DNA from: Ashinkailepas kermadecensis
Lineage: Eukaryota > Arthropoda > Thecostraca > Neolepadidae
Length of the DNA: 64,000 nt
Assembly (NCBI GenBank): GCA_034440615.1
Contig: JAOTOM010005136.1
Coordinates: 62,001 to 126,000 of the forward strand
Direction of reading: 5' to 3'
Made by a program: the position numbers and the translations under genes. Below are positions 46,886 through 57,524 of this stretch, piece after piece (within the stretch, counting starts at the first letter, position 1; every line of letters begins with the position of its first letter). A model generated the notes under the pieces. That model was not told the origin of the DNA. It searched no databases and was given only the letters and a program-made list of their open reading frames with translations.

Positions 46886-46899
46886 GAATAAATAAAAAA

Positions 46900-46981
46900 A
46901 TTCACAGGGCACACAAAAAACACAAAAAAAAACACAAAAAAAAAAAAAAAAAAAATAAAAAAAAAAAAATATTACAATACC

Positions 46982-47015
<34 letters not shown>

Positions 47016-47030
47016 CAAAAAAAAAAAAAA

Positions 47031-47065
<35 letters not shown>

Positions 47066-47135
47066 AACAAAAAAAAGATGTGTGTTTTTTAAGGTTGGGG
47101 GGGGGGTTTGTGTTTTAATTTTTATTTTCCCCCAC
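46900..47135. other. A-rich homopolymer tract with a G run
   Basis: Nearly 200 bp of A runs broken by single C or T bases, then a G run and T-rich words. It may be a genuine poly(A)-like tract or a poorly resolved assembly patch. It lies about 60 bp before the duplicated block that holds pro-resilin-like gene 1. Confidence 0.7.
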
Positions 47136-47358
47136 CGCTATTGTCCGTTGACATGGGTTGGTTTTTTGCGTTTCATGCTTTGAAGGACAAGTTATATTTA
47201 ATTATGAAGCTGATTTACTCTGTCACTCTTGTCAATATTCTTCCAGTCCACTGACCTGGCATCTGCCTGAAATGGCCTCATCTGAACTCGAACGGCTTAC
47301 CCGAATGGGCACGTGCAACAGAGGGGGCGGGGGATCGTGACTGGCCGCGCCGGCTCTG

Positions 47359-47394
47359 TATAAAACGGCCGCCGTCCGCTGGTAGAGCATCAGT
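47359..47394 (+). promoter_or_regulatory. Core promoter of pro-resilin-like gene 1
   Basis: TATAAAA at 47359-47365 and an arthropod initiator TCAGT at 47390-47394, with the presumed start A at 47392. The spacing is 33 bp. The ATG follows 35 bp after the start. It is conserved in gene 2. Confidence 0.8.
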
Positions 47395-47426
47395 CCGGCC
47401 GGCAACTTCCACCAGAGCAGTACAGC

Positions 47427-50105
47427 ATGAAGGTGAGAGGATCCCGGCCAGCTGCCCGGCCAAACATAATCGTTTCACGGCATGCAGGTTGTCTGTTGTG
47501 TGCCCACCATGTGCAACGTCTAGTATTGCTGATTAATATATGCTTGTCCCACGTCCTAGCAGTTGCCTTACTGATTTCCGTTTATCCAGCACACCGTGAC
47601 GACAGAACAGGCTCATTGCCACAGCATTGCCAGACGAACAGGCTCTTTACTCCAGTATTCCCAGACGAACAGTCTCTTTTTCCCAGTATTGCCAGACGAA
47701 CAGGCTCTTTACCCCAATATTGCCAGACGAACAGTCTCTTTTTCCGGGTATTGCCAGAAGAACAGGCTCTTTACCCCAATATTGCCAGACGAACAGTATC
47801 TTTTTCCCAGTATTGTCAGACGAACAGGCTTTTTACCACCCCAGTATTGTCAGACGAACAGCGCCTTTATTCCATTATTGCCAGGCGAATAACGATAAAC
47901 GGTGTCGCCTCGGTGGTCCAGACGTAAATATTCACGTCTTTCCCACTCCAGCCCCGCCCTCACGTGGGATATGATTTTGATAGACCTCTGATTTCGAACT
48001 CGAGCCAACGAATGAGGAGATGCTTCGATGTTAAAAAGAAGATAGATTTTAGGCATCCAAAACAAGCTGACAGTGCCCTTTCAACCAACTGCAACGTAAT
48101 ATTAAAAATGCACATTTCAACTAATGCTTCCAATTTCCCACGATTTCCTGAGTGCTCTGAGCATTGAAATAGACGCCTTGCGATTGCTTTCAATTATATG
48201 GTTGAGCACGTGCTCATGTTATATTAAAGATGTGAAATCCAACTATGACAATGAGATGGCATGCTAGGTCACGCGACTTCAACGTTCAATTGGTAATATT
48301 TGACGCGTATTACATAAGACAGCATACATAGTTTACGAACCATTTTCAACAGTAATTATTAGACACCTCTGTGCTTAACTCCAATTATATCACGCGGTTG
48401 CCTTTGTGGCATTTCTGACAGCCATTTGAGGATTAAACATGACATATCAAATGCGTAAATACCGAGAAGCGAAACATCGTGATGTGTATAATACAGGCAG
48501 GCTATGCTTAACTTTGCAAGTCGGTATTAGTATCTGTGCAGCCCTTCTTTGCATATAACATACCGGTCTGATACTCCACAGTTGTTTGTGGTGACGTTGA
48601 TGCTGGCGGTGGCGGCTGTCGCTGCCGATGGCGGACGACCGTCCTCTGGTCTGAGCTCAAGCTATGGAGCTCCGCGCATGAACGGGGGCGGAGCTTCACA
48701 GAGCTACGGAGCCCCACAGGGAAACAGCGGAGCTTCACAGAGCTACGGAGCCCCACAGGGAAACAGCGGAGCTTCTCAAAGCTACGGAGCTCCTCAGGGC
48801 AACATCGGAGCTTCACAGAGCTACGGAGCCCCACAGGGAAACAGCGGCGCTTCTCAAAGCTACGGAGCTCCTCAGGGAAACATCGGAGCTTCACAGAGCT
48901 ACGGAGCCCCTCAGCGAAACAGTGGAGCTTCTCAAAGCTACGGAGCTCCTCAGGGTAACAGCGGGCCTTCACAGAGCTACGGTACCCCTATGGGAAACAA
49001 CGGAGCTTCCCAAAGCTACGGAGCTCCTCAGGGCAACAGCAGGGCTTCGCAGAGCTACGGAGCCCCTCAGGGAAACAGCGGAGCATCTCAGAGCTACGGA
49101 GCCCCTCAGCGAAACAACGGAGCTTCTCAAAACTACGGAGCTCCTCAGGGTAACAGCAGAGCTTCGCTGAGCTACGGAGCCCCTCAGGGAAACAGCGGAG
49201 CTTCACAGAGCTACGGAGCCCCTCAGCGAAACAGCGGAGCTTCTCAAAGCTACGGAGCTCCTCAGGGTAACAGCGGACCTTCACAGAGCTACGGAACCCC
49301 TCTGGGAAACAACGGAGCTTCCCAAAGCAACGGAGCTCCTCAGGGCAACAGCAGGGCTTCGCAGAACTACGGAGCCCCTCAGCGCAACAGCGGAGCTTCT
49401 CGAAGCTACGGAGCTCCTCAGGGCAACAGCAGAGCTTCGCAGAGTTACGGAGCCCCACAGGGAAACGCCCGCCAGTCTTCCCAGACCTTCGGCTCTTTCC
49501 AGAGGAACACTGACCAGGCTTCCCAGAGCTACGGAGCTCCTCAGGGAAGCAACAATCAGGCATCTCAGAGATACGGAGGCCAGCAGAACGAACAGAACAG
49601 CTACGGTGCCGCGGAGGAGAGCTACCCTCCCCAGCCGTACTCCTTCAACTATGACGTGCAGGATAACAAGGGCAACGACTTTGATCAGGCTGAGGAGTCG
49701 GATGGCAGTCGTGTGGAGGGTGAGTACCGCGTGCTGCTGCCGGACTCGCGTATGCAGACTGTCACCTACTACGTGGACGGAGACTCTGGCTACGTGGCCG
49801 AAGTCACGTACGAAGGAGAGGCGCAGTTCCCGGAAGATGAACAGGACGGACAGTATGGCCAGGGGAATACTGGATACGGTGCACCATCTTCCAACGCTGG
49901 CTACAGCACCTCGCCCTTCAGCTCTGGCTCGAGGGCCGGCGCCGCTTCTGGCCCCCAGTACAGCTCGGCCAGCTCGGCAGGTGGCGCCAGTGGCCATCAG
50001 TACGGCCAGTCGAACTCGGCCGCCAGTGCTGCCCCCAGCACTGGATACGGAGCACCTGGCGGCGGGTCGCGCTCCCAGTATCCCAGATTTGCATCTGTTT
50101 TCTAA
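47427..50105 (+). CDS. Pro-resilin-like cuticle protein, gene 1 (complete)
   Basis: Two exons: ATG-AAG at 47427-47432 followed by donor GTGAGA, and exon 2 from 48582 (acceptor ..ctccacag) to the stop at 50103-50105, 509 residues in all. A first exon ending just after the start codon is typical of arthropod cuticle genes, and joining it gives a clean signal peptide (MKLFVVTLMLAVAAVAA, cut before D18). Residues 39-298 are 20 copies of a 13-residue unit GASQSYGAPQGNS. Residues 299-349 are a diverged linker. Residues 350-419 are a Rebers-Riddiford chitin-binding domain (YSFNYDVQD, EGEYRVLLPDSRMQTVTYYV, DSGYVAEVTYEGEA), closest to the RR-2/pro-resilin type. A Gly/Ser/Ala-rich tail with two GYGAP words follows. 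Expected role: secreted elastic cuticle component, cross-linked through the YGAP tyrosines. Starting at the in-exon ATG (48549) would lose the signal peptide. Confidence 0.92.
47600..47895 (+). repeat. 31-bp minisatellite in intron 1 of gene 1
   Basis: Units starting CAGACGAACAGGCTC occur at 47631, 47662, 47693, 47724, 47755, 47786, 47817, 47851 and 47882: an exact 31-bp period with one 3-bp insertion. 31 is not a multiple of three and the unit lacks stops in all phases, so all three frames stay open; these frames are not independent genes. Confidence 0.95.
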
Positions 50106-51089
50106 GCGATCATGACGTAGATTTAATATTTCAGTGCATCACCGTAAGTTCTTGATTCAAAATGTCTTTCAATTTGTTCAGGGTGCTAATCATGTTGACT
50201 ATGAATACCTGTTCGCCACATAGGCAGCTTCATCAATCGGCTGATACAAGATTACAGATTAATTTCCTTTGTGCACAGTCACATAAGCATGTACATACAT
50301 AGGTTTGAACGCACTGTAGGAATGGATTCCCCACCTCTCCTACGATGAGACTGCGATGCTATGTAACTTATGTTGCGATGTTTGACCAGATAAAATAACA
50401 TATATATTTACATAGCTGACCGAATAGCTCTCAATCTTCGATGAACAACTCCGGTTCTTCGACAGTGATACGCTAGTATCAGCTGACTATGACTCGTTTC
50501 GCCAATGATATGCTAGTATCTTTCATTGTAGAACTGCATGAAGTGAACGCTATTATTTATTTGCATGCGAGCATTTTCTTCTGGTTTTGGTGTTCAATAC
50601 ATGCTGCAGTTATGAAACGTACTCTTCCCACATGACGGATGAAAAATAATACTTATAAAATGCAATTAAGCATAATCACAAGCGCTTGGAGAACGCAGCA
50701 CGCAGCGACGTCAAGATATTCATGTTGTTACCCTCGGAAGATCGGTCTAGACAAGGTCACCAGGCTACATTTTCTTGTTTCGTCAACTACTTGGGTTTCC
50801 GGGTGCATCGACTGAGCGACTATTTGGTGCTCACGTAACGCTTTCTTCTTCATCAGCATCAAGCTGATGACATGCGCTGCTTCAGAGCTTATTCCTCCTT
50901 CGACAAGAGTAGTCTCCAATGCTCGAGATATTGCACACGACGAAAGCCGAATGCATGCTCAGTGTCACCCGTGAATTTCATCGTGGACGCTCCTACGATC
51001 GTAGGTGAAAACGGATTCCGCATGTGGCCGGGATATCGAGGCCCTGTCTTACTTCACCCAAGGCCATGTCCTTGGCGAACCGACTCCGG
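50106..51089. other. 3' flank of gene 1; no other gene recognised
   Basis: I see no canonical AATAAA close to the stop, so the mRNA end is unclear. The only frames are short and lack motifs. Confidence 0.4.
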
Positions 51090-51559
51090 ACGGACGGAGA
51101 GTGTTCTGAGCTGTGAAAGAGGGGCCCTGGGCCGACGGATGGAGCCCCGGGCCGGACGGGACTGGGTCGGCTTTGGCTCACACTGATGAAGAGGTGCTAC
51201 GAGCTGCAGCGGGCCAACAAAGTGGGCCCCGAGCTACGGAGACGAACCGGGCTGAAGCGAAGGGTTCCCGGTGCCAAGTAAAGGGCTTCTGAGCCCATGG
51301 AGGAGCCCGGACTATTAAAAAGTAATGACGTGTTCAAGGGATAAAGGGATACCCGCCCTCCTGGCGAGTCCGATGTGATCCCCCAGGCGACCATCCTGAG
51401 GGGCAGAGATATAACCGAGGAAAATGTAAATGCATATAACAGCTTGTGTGGAAAGGGCCCTTCGGACATGAAGACGTCCACCCTGGGGGCTAGCAAGGGC
51501 CGTGAAAACAAGAGAGGACCCTGCCCGATAGCTGGAATGCTCATACCCGCTAAAAAAGC
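51090..51559 (+). repeat. GC-rich inverted repeat, left arm
   Basis: Reverse-complement match to 58155-58655, from 'agcgggtatgagcattccagc' (58157) back to 'ccgtccgtccgg' (58635). The arms are about 470-500 bp with indels and lie 6.6 kb apart. Words beginning GGGCC or GGGCT recur every ~32 bp, as in the other GC-phased arrays. Frames of 86-126 codons within are products of the composition. Confidence 0.85.
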
Positions 51560-52057
51560 GGGTGAAGAAGAACACATAGTGGATTAGGGATTCCTTTGTA
51601 TGCGATTGCGAAAGAGGCTTAAGTCGGAGCGAAGCCTTAGCATGTAGGCCGAGTGAGTCTTACTTTAAGTAAGAGGAAATAGTCAGCATGGAAATGTAGC
51701 GCGCCCATCTGTTATGGGCTTAACGGTTAAGTCAGTGATATCAATTTACAACACCACTTTATGGTATCATGGGCTTTGCAATATCATAGTGTAATTAAAC
51801 AACAGTGAAGACACTCGAATATTTTGATCAAGGAATCTTTTTAATGGTTTTTGACACCATATTTCTAGTTGAGGTGTACCCTGTTTACGAAGCCATCAAG
51901 CGCTGTGACGTCATTAAAACTTCATCTACATACTTTGCCATCACTAAAATGAAGATCCTCAACAAATTATCATATTATTGACAACACTGCACTTTCATGT
52001 CCAACGGAATCAGGCCATTACCGTGCCTGCTAATACATATGCGCCTCCAGGAAGCAT
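51560..52057. other. No gene recognised
   Basis: Unique-looking DNA with one TGACGTCA palindrome (51906-51913). No motif-bearing frame. Confidence 0.4.
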
Positions 52058-52357
52058 CAGGGGCGGTTCCAGGGATTGTCGTGGGGGACACATGTCCGGA
52101 GGAGTGCAACTTGGGAAGTACTTGAAGGGGCGCCGGGTTGCTTTGTCTTCCATGTGGCGCCTCTGACTGAAACATTGGTGGTGGGGGTTGCACTCAAGCC
52201 TTTCCGGAGGGGCGCCTTTTCCTCTCCGAGAGGCGTCTCTGGCTGAAAAGTTCAAGCTGGTGGTGCTCCTAGCCTTCCCAGAGGATCGCCTTTTCTCGGC
52301 CGGAGGGGCGTTACCATCTCATGGCGGGGGGACATGCCCCCAGTGTATCCGCCCTTG
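52058..52357. mobile_element. MITE, about 300 bp, with internal repeats
   Basis: The left end CAGGGGCGGTTCCAGGG and the right end, read inverted (CCAAGGGCGGATACACTGG), are related, and both lead into 'gggggacacatgtcc' or 'ggggggacatgcccc' hairpins. The inside holds two or three ~75-bp units ('ctgaaa..ttggtggtg', 'cggaggggcgccttttc'). No coding capacity. Confidence 0.5.
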
Positions 52358-53600
52358 GGAAGCATTGAATGGATTACTTAATGATTCATACTTCTAATTA
52401 GTGTCAAATGCTTGGCTTATTTTGGCAGCTTCGTCAACCAAGTCGATCATTTCTAGTAACCTCGCAAAAAGGTGCATGAATGACCAAAGGAAAATGGAAG
52501 CGTGTCAGAAAGGCCATGTATTAATCTCATCATTTCTTGCATGCAGCGAAAATGCATGCAATGCAAGCATTTGCATGCAATGTATGCATACAGCTTTATT
52601 ATCCATCCAGAGTCGCTCTCGAAATATATTGCTTGATGACGACTGTTCACATATTGACTTACATGAATGAACGGCCACATCAGGGTGTTTTTAAACCTAT
52701 TATTTTGGGAGGGTAAATGTCCCTTCAATGTTGGCTTTTCTCTTCAATGTTGGCTTTGTTGCCCCTCCCCCCCCCACCGCCATAGTTTCAACTTTCAACA
52801 TAGGACTCTATGGAGCGTTCCCCTTCCCGAATCCATTTGGGGCTGCCCATTGCCTTCATGTATTGCCCCACCCCAATAATTGTCAGAAATGAACATCCAT
52901 GGGTCACAAAATAGTGTCAATGGAGATGGGTGCAATGAACGATTGCTAACATAGCGCTCATATCCACTGATATGAACCGCATAGTGGAGGCGTCACATAC
53001 GTGCAATACACGCATAGGAGACAGTTAACATAACGGCGGCAGATGAACGCTTGGAAACCACGTACATCCGATATCATCCGACATCATTCCAATAGTTTCT
53101 TAAGCATTTTCTTTGAGCGCATGGTGCCCGAAATACAACGCCTTGGTGTGTATTCTGCTCTATAATTTCCCATTTCATCCTCATGTGAAGGTGCAAGAAA
53201 TTATCCCACGAGCTAGCACATTTGCAACTTTTGTCGTACTCTAGCAACGGGGAATTTGGAAGACTGGAAAGACTTATTTCGACTAAGCGCTGGCACACCG
53301 CGGACGAATGAAAAACTTGCTCATAATTATCCACAACAAATGTTCCATTTTCTCTACACATGTATTGCATGGTATTGATGGAACAATGATTCCGCCAAAA
53401 TTGTCCTACTTGTACGATTTTAGAGCTAGGAATGAATGCTTCTGGTTAGAGAAGTTTCCTCAATCGCAATTATAATTTTGGTAAGAGTGTCGCATTTAGA
53501 GCGCTGAATGAGATGTCTTGCGAAATAGCCAGCCATGTACTGCAAAACATGGGAGACCGCACCATCGTTTGATTATTATATGGCAATAATCTATCATTCT
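52358..53600. other. No gene recognised
   Basis: A cluster of ATGCATGCA words (52540-52600) and a C run (52768-52777). A 98-codon minus-strand frame (53074-53370) has no known motif. Confidence 0.35.
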
Positions 53601-53800
53601 CTAGCACGCTCACCGGATGGGGGTCACGGAATTCGCCCACCCCTCCTGTTTTTCAACGATATCTCACCAACGACAGAGGTACTGTAATGAAATAATGCAA
53701 CTGTGTTACAAATTGAAAAGCGCATCTCATACCAATTAGACTGCATAAAATCCGTTGGTAAGATAGGAACTGCGGGGTACAAAATTGACCAACCGGCTAC
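53601..53800 (+). repeat. Dispersed repeat, copy 2 (partner at 5748-5945)
   Basis: Ordered word matches with 5748-5945: 'cgcccacc', 'tttttcaacgatatct', 'gcgcatc.cat', 'ccgttggtaa' and 'ttgacc'. It sits immediately before the cuticle-gene relic. Confidence 0.5.
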
Positions 53801-53828
53801 CTCAATTGACCTCAATTGACTCTCGACA

Positions 53829-53909
53829 GGTGCTGCCCTCAGCACTGGATACGGAGCGCCCGGCGACGGGTTGCACTCCCAGACGCTCATATACCGGTCT
53901 GTGTTCTGA
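53829..53909 (+). pseudogene. Relic of a third pro-resilin-like gene: last 26 codons
   Basis: Reads GAALSTGYGAPGDG...SQ..., ending SVF and a stop, and matches the end of gene 1 (SAAPSTGYGAPGGG...SVF-stop) at both protein and DNA level. The match continues a few bases past the stop ('gcgatcat.ac'). No RR domain or repeats precede it; a different repeat abuts it. So either a third copy was mostly deleted or a 3' fragment was transposed here. Confidence 0.75.
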
Positions 53910-54139
53910 GCGATCATAACATAAAAGTGCCTTCGATGCCACACGAGATTTTAGTCTCCCTGCCTTCGATTACATGATATTACATGTTTTCATGTTGGAA
54001 ATGTTTCTCCACCTTGCTCTCCGTCAATTGTGTACAGCATTTACTTTCATGAGGTTCTTATTTACTTGCGTGGATGATGAGCACATTGTGGCTTCGTTGT
54101 CGAATCCACGGAAATAGTTGGGTCTTCTCTTACTAACTG

Positions 54140-54300
54140 TACATTGGCCTTACCCCTACTCGAGGGGGGGTCATTTACCGCCCCCTAGGGTTCTCCACGA
54201 ATAGTGAAAAACGGCGCACGATAGCGCTCCGAAATTTGGCACACATGTTCCCACATAAATTTGGCATTTGTGTGAAAAAGTTCAGGTCAGGTCATCTACG
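54140..54300 (+). repeat. Diverged relative of the TTAA-type end at 17454
   Basis: A G/C-run palindrome ('gaggggggg..ccgcccccta'), 'aacggcgcacgatagcgctcc' and 'aggtcaggtcat' occur in the same order as at 17480-17620. No clear TTAA remains. Confidence 0.35.
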
Positions 54301-54566
54301 GCCAACAAGTCATTCATGTATGTTGTATTCACGCATATTACATGTATTGTGCATGTATGCATACATGTATCATATACATGTACTCGTGTATATGTATGTT
54401 GCTGTGGGGTAGTGGAAGCAATTTGACGTTTCGACACTCATATTGGAGGCATCATAGCCCCTACAGATATTTGTGGCTTTTAACTTAGCTGTACTACTGC
54501 CATCTCGAAGTCGTCTCTGCCTATACAGCTACTACAAGGAATATTTTAACCTCATCCAATATCGGG

Positions 54567-55190
54567 GGACAATTGCCCTCTGGCAGTCATACCCCACTTG
54601 CCCATGGCAGCGGTGCAACCAGAGCTTTTCGATGGGGAATGTTTTTATTAGTTCCATGCTCAATGGAGCTCATGAGCGAAATGGAGACTCTCCAGCTTCA
54701 ATGCTCCTCTCCAGTTCCCAGGATCCCCACCTATTTCCGTCTGGGCTCCGAAAACTCTCGAGATTCTTCCATCGAGCCCGGTCGAGACCATGTTCGACAT
54801 GCGAATCGTACCGAGAATAGCCTCCGGCAAGGACGACGGAGGAAATCGCCTCCTTAGTATCGGAGTACCCAGCGGCGGGTGGCGCTACCACACCATGCCA
54901 CACCTGTCCACGCTAACAACTCCAGGCAGGGGTGGAATCGGAGCTATTCGATGGGGAGGGGAGCTAGTTATTTTGGGGGCCTCATACTCTATGGCACTCG
55001 TCAGTGTCAAATGGCCCTCCTGCTTCCAGGGTCCCCCTCCAGTTTCCAGGAGTTTCCTCCTGTTTCTGGCCAGGCCACGAAATCCCTGGTGGTTCTCAAC
55101 CGAGCTAAATCGAGACCAGTTGCTTCGGCCGGAACTATGGTGGCAACAGCCCATCAGACCTCCTGGTCGCGGATGAGCTACTGGCTCCAG
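54567..55190 (+). repeat. Diverged tandem pair, ~300-bp units
   Basis: Units at about 54567-54860 and 54870-55190 share 'gagct.ttcgatggggag', a 'ccagg.tcccc' segment and 'cgagaccag/cgagaccatg' in order. In one shared frame both read an (N)-(Q/R)-S-(F/Y)-S-M-G word and later R-A-(R/K)-S-R-P, so the ancestor may have been coding. I do not recognise the family. Confidence 0.4.
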
Positions 55191-56260
55191 GTGAACGTAG
55201 AAGTTCCACCTCGTGGGAACATTGATGCTAGGATATGCCGAGAAGTATGTTGACTAGCATGGTAAATATCGCCTGTTATGCATTCAATATTTGGCTGGAA
55301 ATTCAAAGTGGAAGTTCTCAGCGATTGAAGTGAATAAAAACCATACTTGTGACCGTAACGTCGCAGTTCGGTCCTCCGCCCCTCAACATGGCAGTGACCG
55401 AATCGGTTTTGGATTAATCATACTCTTCCACGGAAATTGGCGGGGGAAGTGTCTACCCCTGCCCCTCCCCCCCTCCTCCTAGGGGAGTCGCCATGGATTT
55501 TGAATAGTGGAACGGATTCTGGTTCACAATCGTGATTATATACTGACATGATTTCACGCGCTCAGAATATTCCCCATGAGTTCGACATGGTTTTTAAGGT
55601 CCAAGCGGGAAGCGTATATTGTATGACTTCGCACATGTTATGTTCCATAGCTGTAACTCCACACCACAGTGTCCACCAAATGGGACTGGAATGCGTAGCA
55701 CACGCTTTACAGCCTGCGACATTCACATTTTGCGTTGGTAAATTAAATTAGAAAATACAGTGCATTGTTTCTCATCAGACCTTTCTGGGAAAATCGTGCC
55801 GAAAACACCCGTAAGAGAATCGGAGAACGAATCTACTTCCAAATATCAGTATCCATCTATTATCCATCTACTTCCATTTCTACTTCCAAATATCAGTCGT
55901 AGTAGTAAAGCGCCAAAGCGATGTCTCCCCCTGTGGGCCCTAACTATTAAAGTAAGTACAGTAAGGTTTGCTTTTTCCATGCAAAGAGGTAAAATTACCC
56001 TGCGGAATATTTTAGGCACCCATTCATGGGAATTTCAGAGAAGCATGATATCATAGAACAGAACAAAAGGTATCAACTTTTACATTGGGGCGGAGAGAGG
56101 TGTGGAAGGCAGGTTTCCTGAGTAGCATTAACCGTCATATTTACTTCAGCTTTCTTCAAAGGCGTAGACGTGTAGATTTAATCACGATGATTCGCTGCCG
56201 ATAGCTTGCGAACTGATTGAAATTACTTAAAATAACTGATGAAATGAAATGTGAAATGCC

Positions 56261-56263
<3 letters not shown>
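55191..56263. other. No gene recognised
   Basis: Frames under 100 codons without motifs; a C-rich patch at 55455-55480. Confidence 0.35.

Positions 56264-56319
<56 letters not shown>
56264..56319. repeat. (AT)n microsatellite, about 56 bp
   Basis: Uninterrupted AT repeat. Confidence 0.98.
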
Positions 56320-56322
<3 letters not shown>

Positions 56323-56609
56323 GTAGCTCTACCCTACACCCTGTCCATAGGTCATGTCGTCCAATCAACATCGGATTCATGACCGCCGTGTCCCTATCCC
56401 TGATCTCATTCCTCAGGCCCGTGCTGGAGTCCGTTCACTAAGTCCCTCTTACTCTTGAGATTCGACGTCAGCGAGTCGTGTCACAGCTCTGAATGAACTG
56501 GCATGCTGCTAGAAATACCGCCACATGCCAGTAGGGACGATTTGTGTCACGTGATGGTAGCACTAATAGCATGTGACGACAGAAGTGGAATGCTTCCAGG
56601 CAATCGAAC

Positions 56610-56978
56610 GTGGAGTTGCTGAACACTTTCAACAATATTTTTGTGAAACCGTTACGTGCACAACTGCCAAAAGCTCTGCTCGACACACTGAGCACTGAAG
56701 TGTGCCGATCTAACATTATGTCTCACTTGAAGGTCATACCCAGCCACACCGATACCGAGGTCATGCACGCTCCATCTACCCAGATTAATGATCAGGTTAC
56801 TGCAAATTTAAATGCACGATTTAATGCACGGTTTTGCAATGAATCAATGGATCTTGGGATGCAAACAGTCACACTATGCTCTTACTACAATGATATAGGA
56901 TTGTACGGACAAGTAATGGATCACGTTTATAAATGGCTTGCAACGGTAGTCGCATTTGCTTCGGAGGCACAGGATTAG
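56610..56978 (+). CDS. Unrecognised open frame, 122 codons
   Basis: Balanced composition, an amphipathic N-terminus (LLNTFNNIFVKPLRAQLPKALLDTLS) and few low-complexity features make it one of the more gene-like frames here. Residues near 80-90 contain an NARFNARF duplication. No splice context or family supports it. It may be an exon, a decayed transposon frame or chance. Confidence 0.2.
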   Translation: MELLNTFNNIFVKPLRAQLPKALLDTLSTEVCRSNIMSHLKVIPSHTDTEVMHAPSTQINDQVTANLNARFNARFCNESMDLGMQTVTLCSYYNDIGLYGQVMDHVYKWLATVVAFASEAQD

Positions 56979-57524
56979 AATGTCCAAGCATCAGAATGGT
57001 CAACAGCCATGAGCACTAGATATTTCGCCAGTCACAGATCACGGCAAAGGTATGATTTTTTCATGGGCTCGGGGCGAAAAACCATCTATATCAAAGACAT
57101 TTAAGAAAAGTAACTTGGAGCCAGCGCCGAACGAGTAAGGTGTTTCTATCCGAGGAAGCCGTTCACCTAACGGACAATGCAGGAACGACTGACATTTTCC
57201 CTGCTGACGTCCAGGGTCGTTTGTATTTGTCCGAAATTGTAAAAATATGACATCTCCTGGATCGGCTTAGGTAGAGGATCCTAATGATTGCACTTTTTGA
57301 AAAAGGACATGAAAATAAACCAACAAATCATGGCTTTAGTCATTTCTCGTCACCGGGACCGATTTTACTCCACAAGATACACTGATAAAAATGTGAGAAG
57401 CATATACATACCCTGAGAATACCAGACCTCTCATTTTCCCTATTCACATCAGAGCATAAAAAACGAGCACTCTGTTCGCGATAAGCTGAGAAAACCATTA
57501 TCAGAAGAAAAAAAGAGTACAAAT
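56979..57524. other. No gene recognised
   Basis: Unique-looking DNA leading to 'ttcagtagcgcaaccagaggg' (57529), which resembles a CAGTGGCG-type element end and opens the next array. Confidence 0.4.

Larger units (their letters stand above)
47199..49606 (+). repeat. Segmental duplication carrying pro-resilin-like gene, copy 1
   Basis: Collinear with 61648-64000 (and probably beyond), starting at 'tttaattatgaag.cgatttactc'. The block covers upstream DNA, core promoter, exon 1, intron 1 and most of exon 2. The offset is about 14.45 kb, growing and shrinking with intron and repeat indels. Confidence 0.9.

Noticed and set aside
47600..47895. Regular 31-bp repeats looking like a CRISPR array
   Set aside because: Units abut directly with no unique spacers, and the context is an intron of an arthropod gene.
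47427..47927. Separate gene of 166 codons starting at the cuticle ATG
   Set aside because: A consensus donor follows the second codon, exon 2 supplies a perfect signal peptide in phase, and the layout is shared by gene 2. Kept only as a possible intron-retention product.
48549..48581. Starting gene 1 at the ATG inside the exon-2 open frame
   Set aside because: These 11 codons precede a good splice acceptor and would spoil the signal peptide; the ATG-AAG exon 1 fits better.
48988..49997. Long minus-strand open frames (191 and 238 codons) across the cuticle gene
   Set aside because: Exact shadows of the 39-bp coding repeat on the plus strand; Cys/Pro/Glu or Ser/Val-rich periodic peptides with no promoter or splice support. 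The same holds for 62905-63960.
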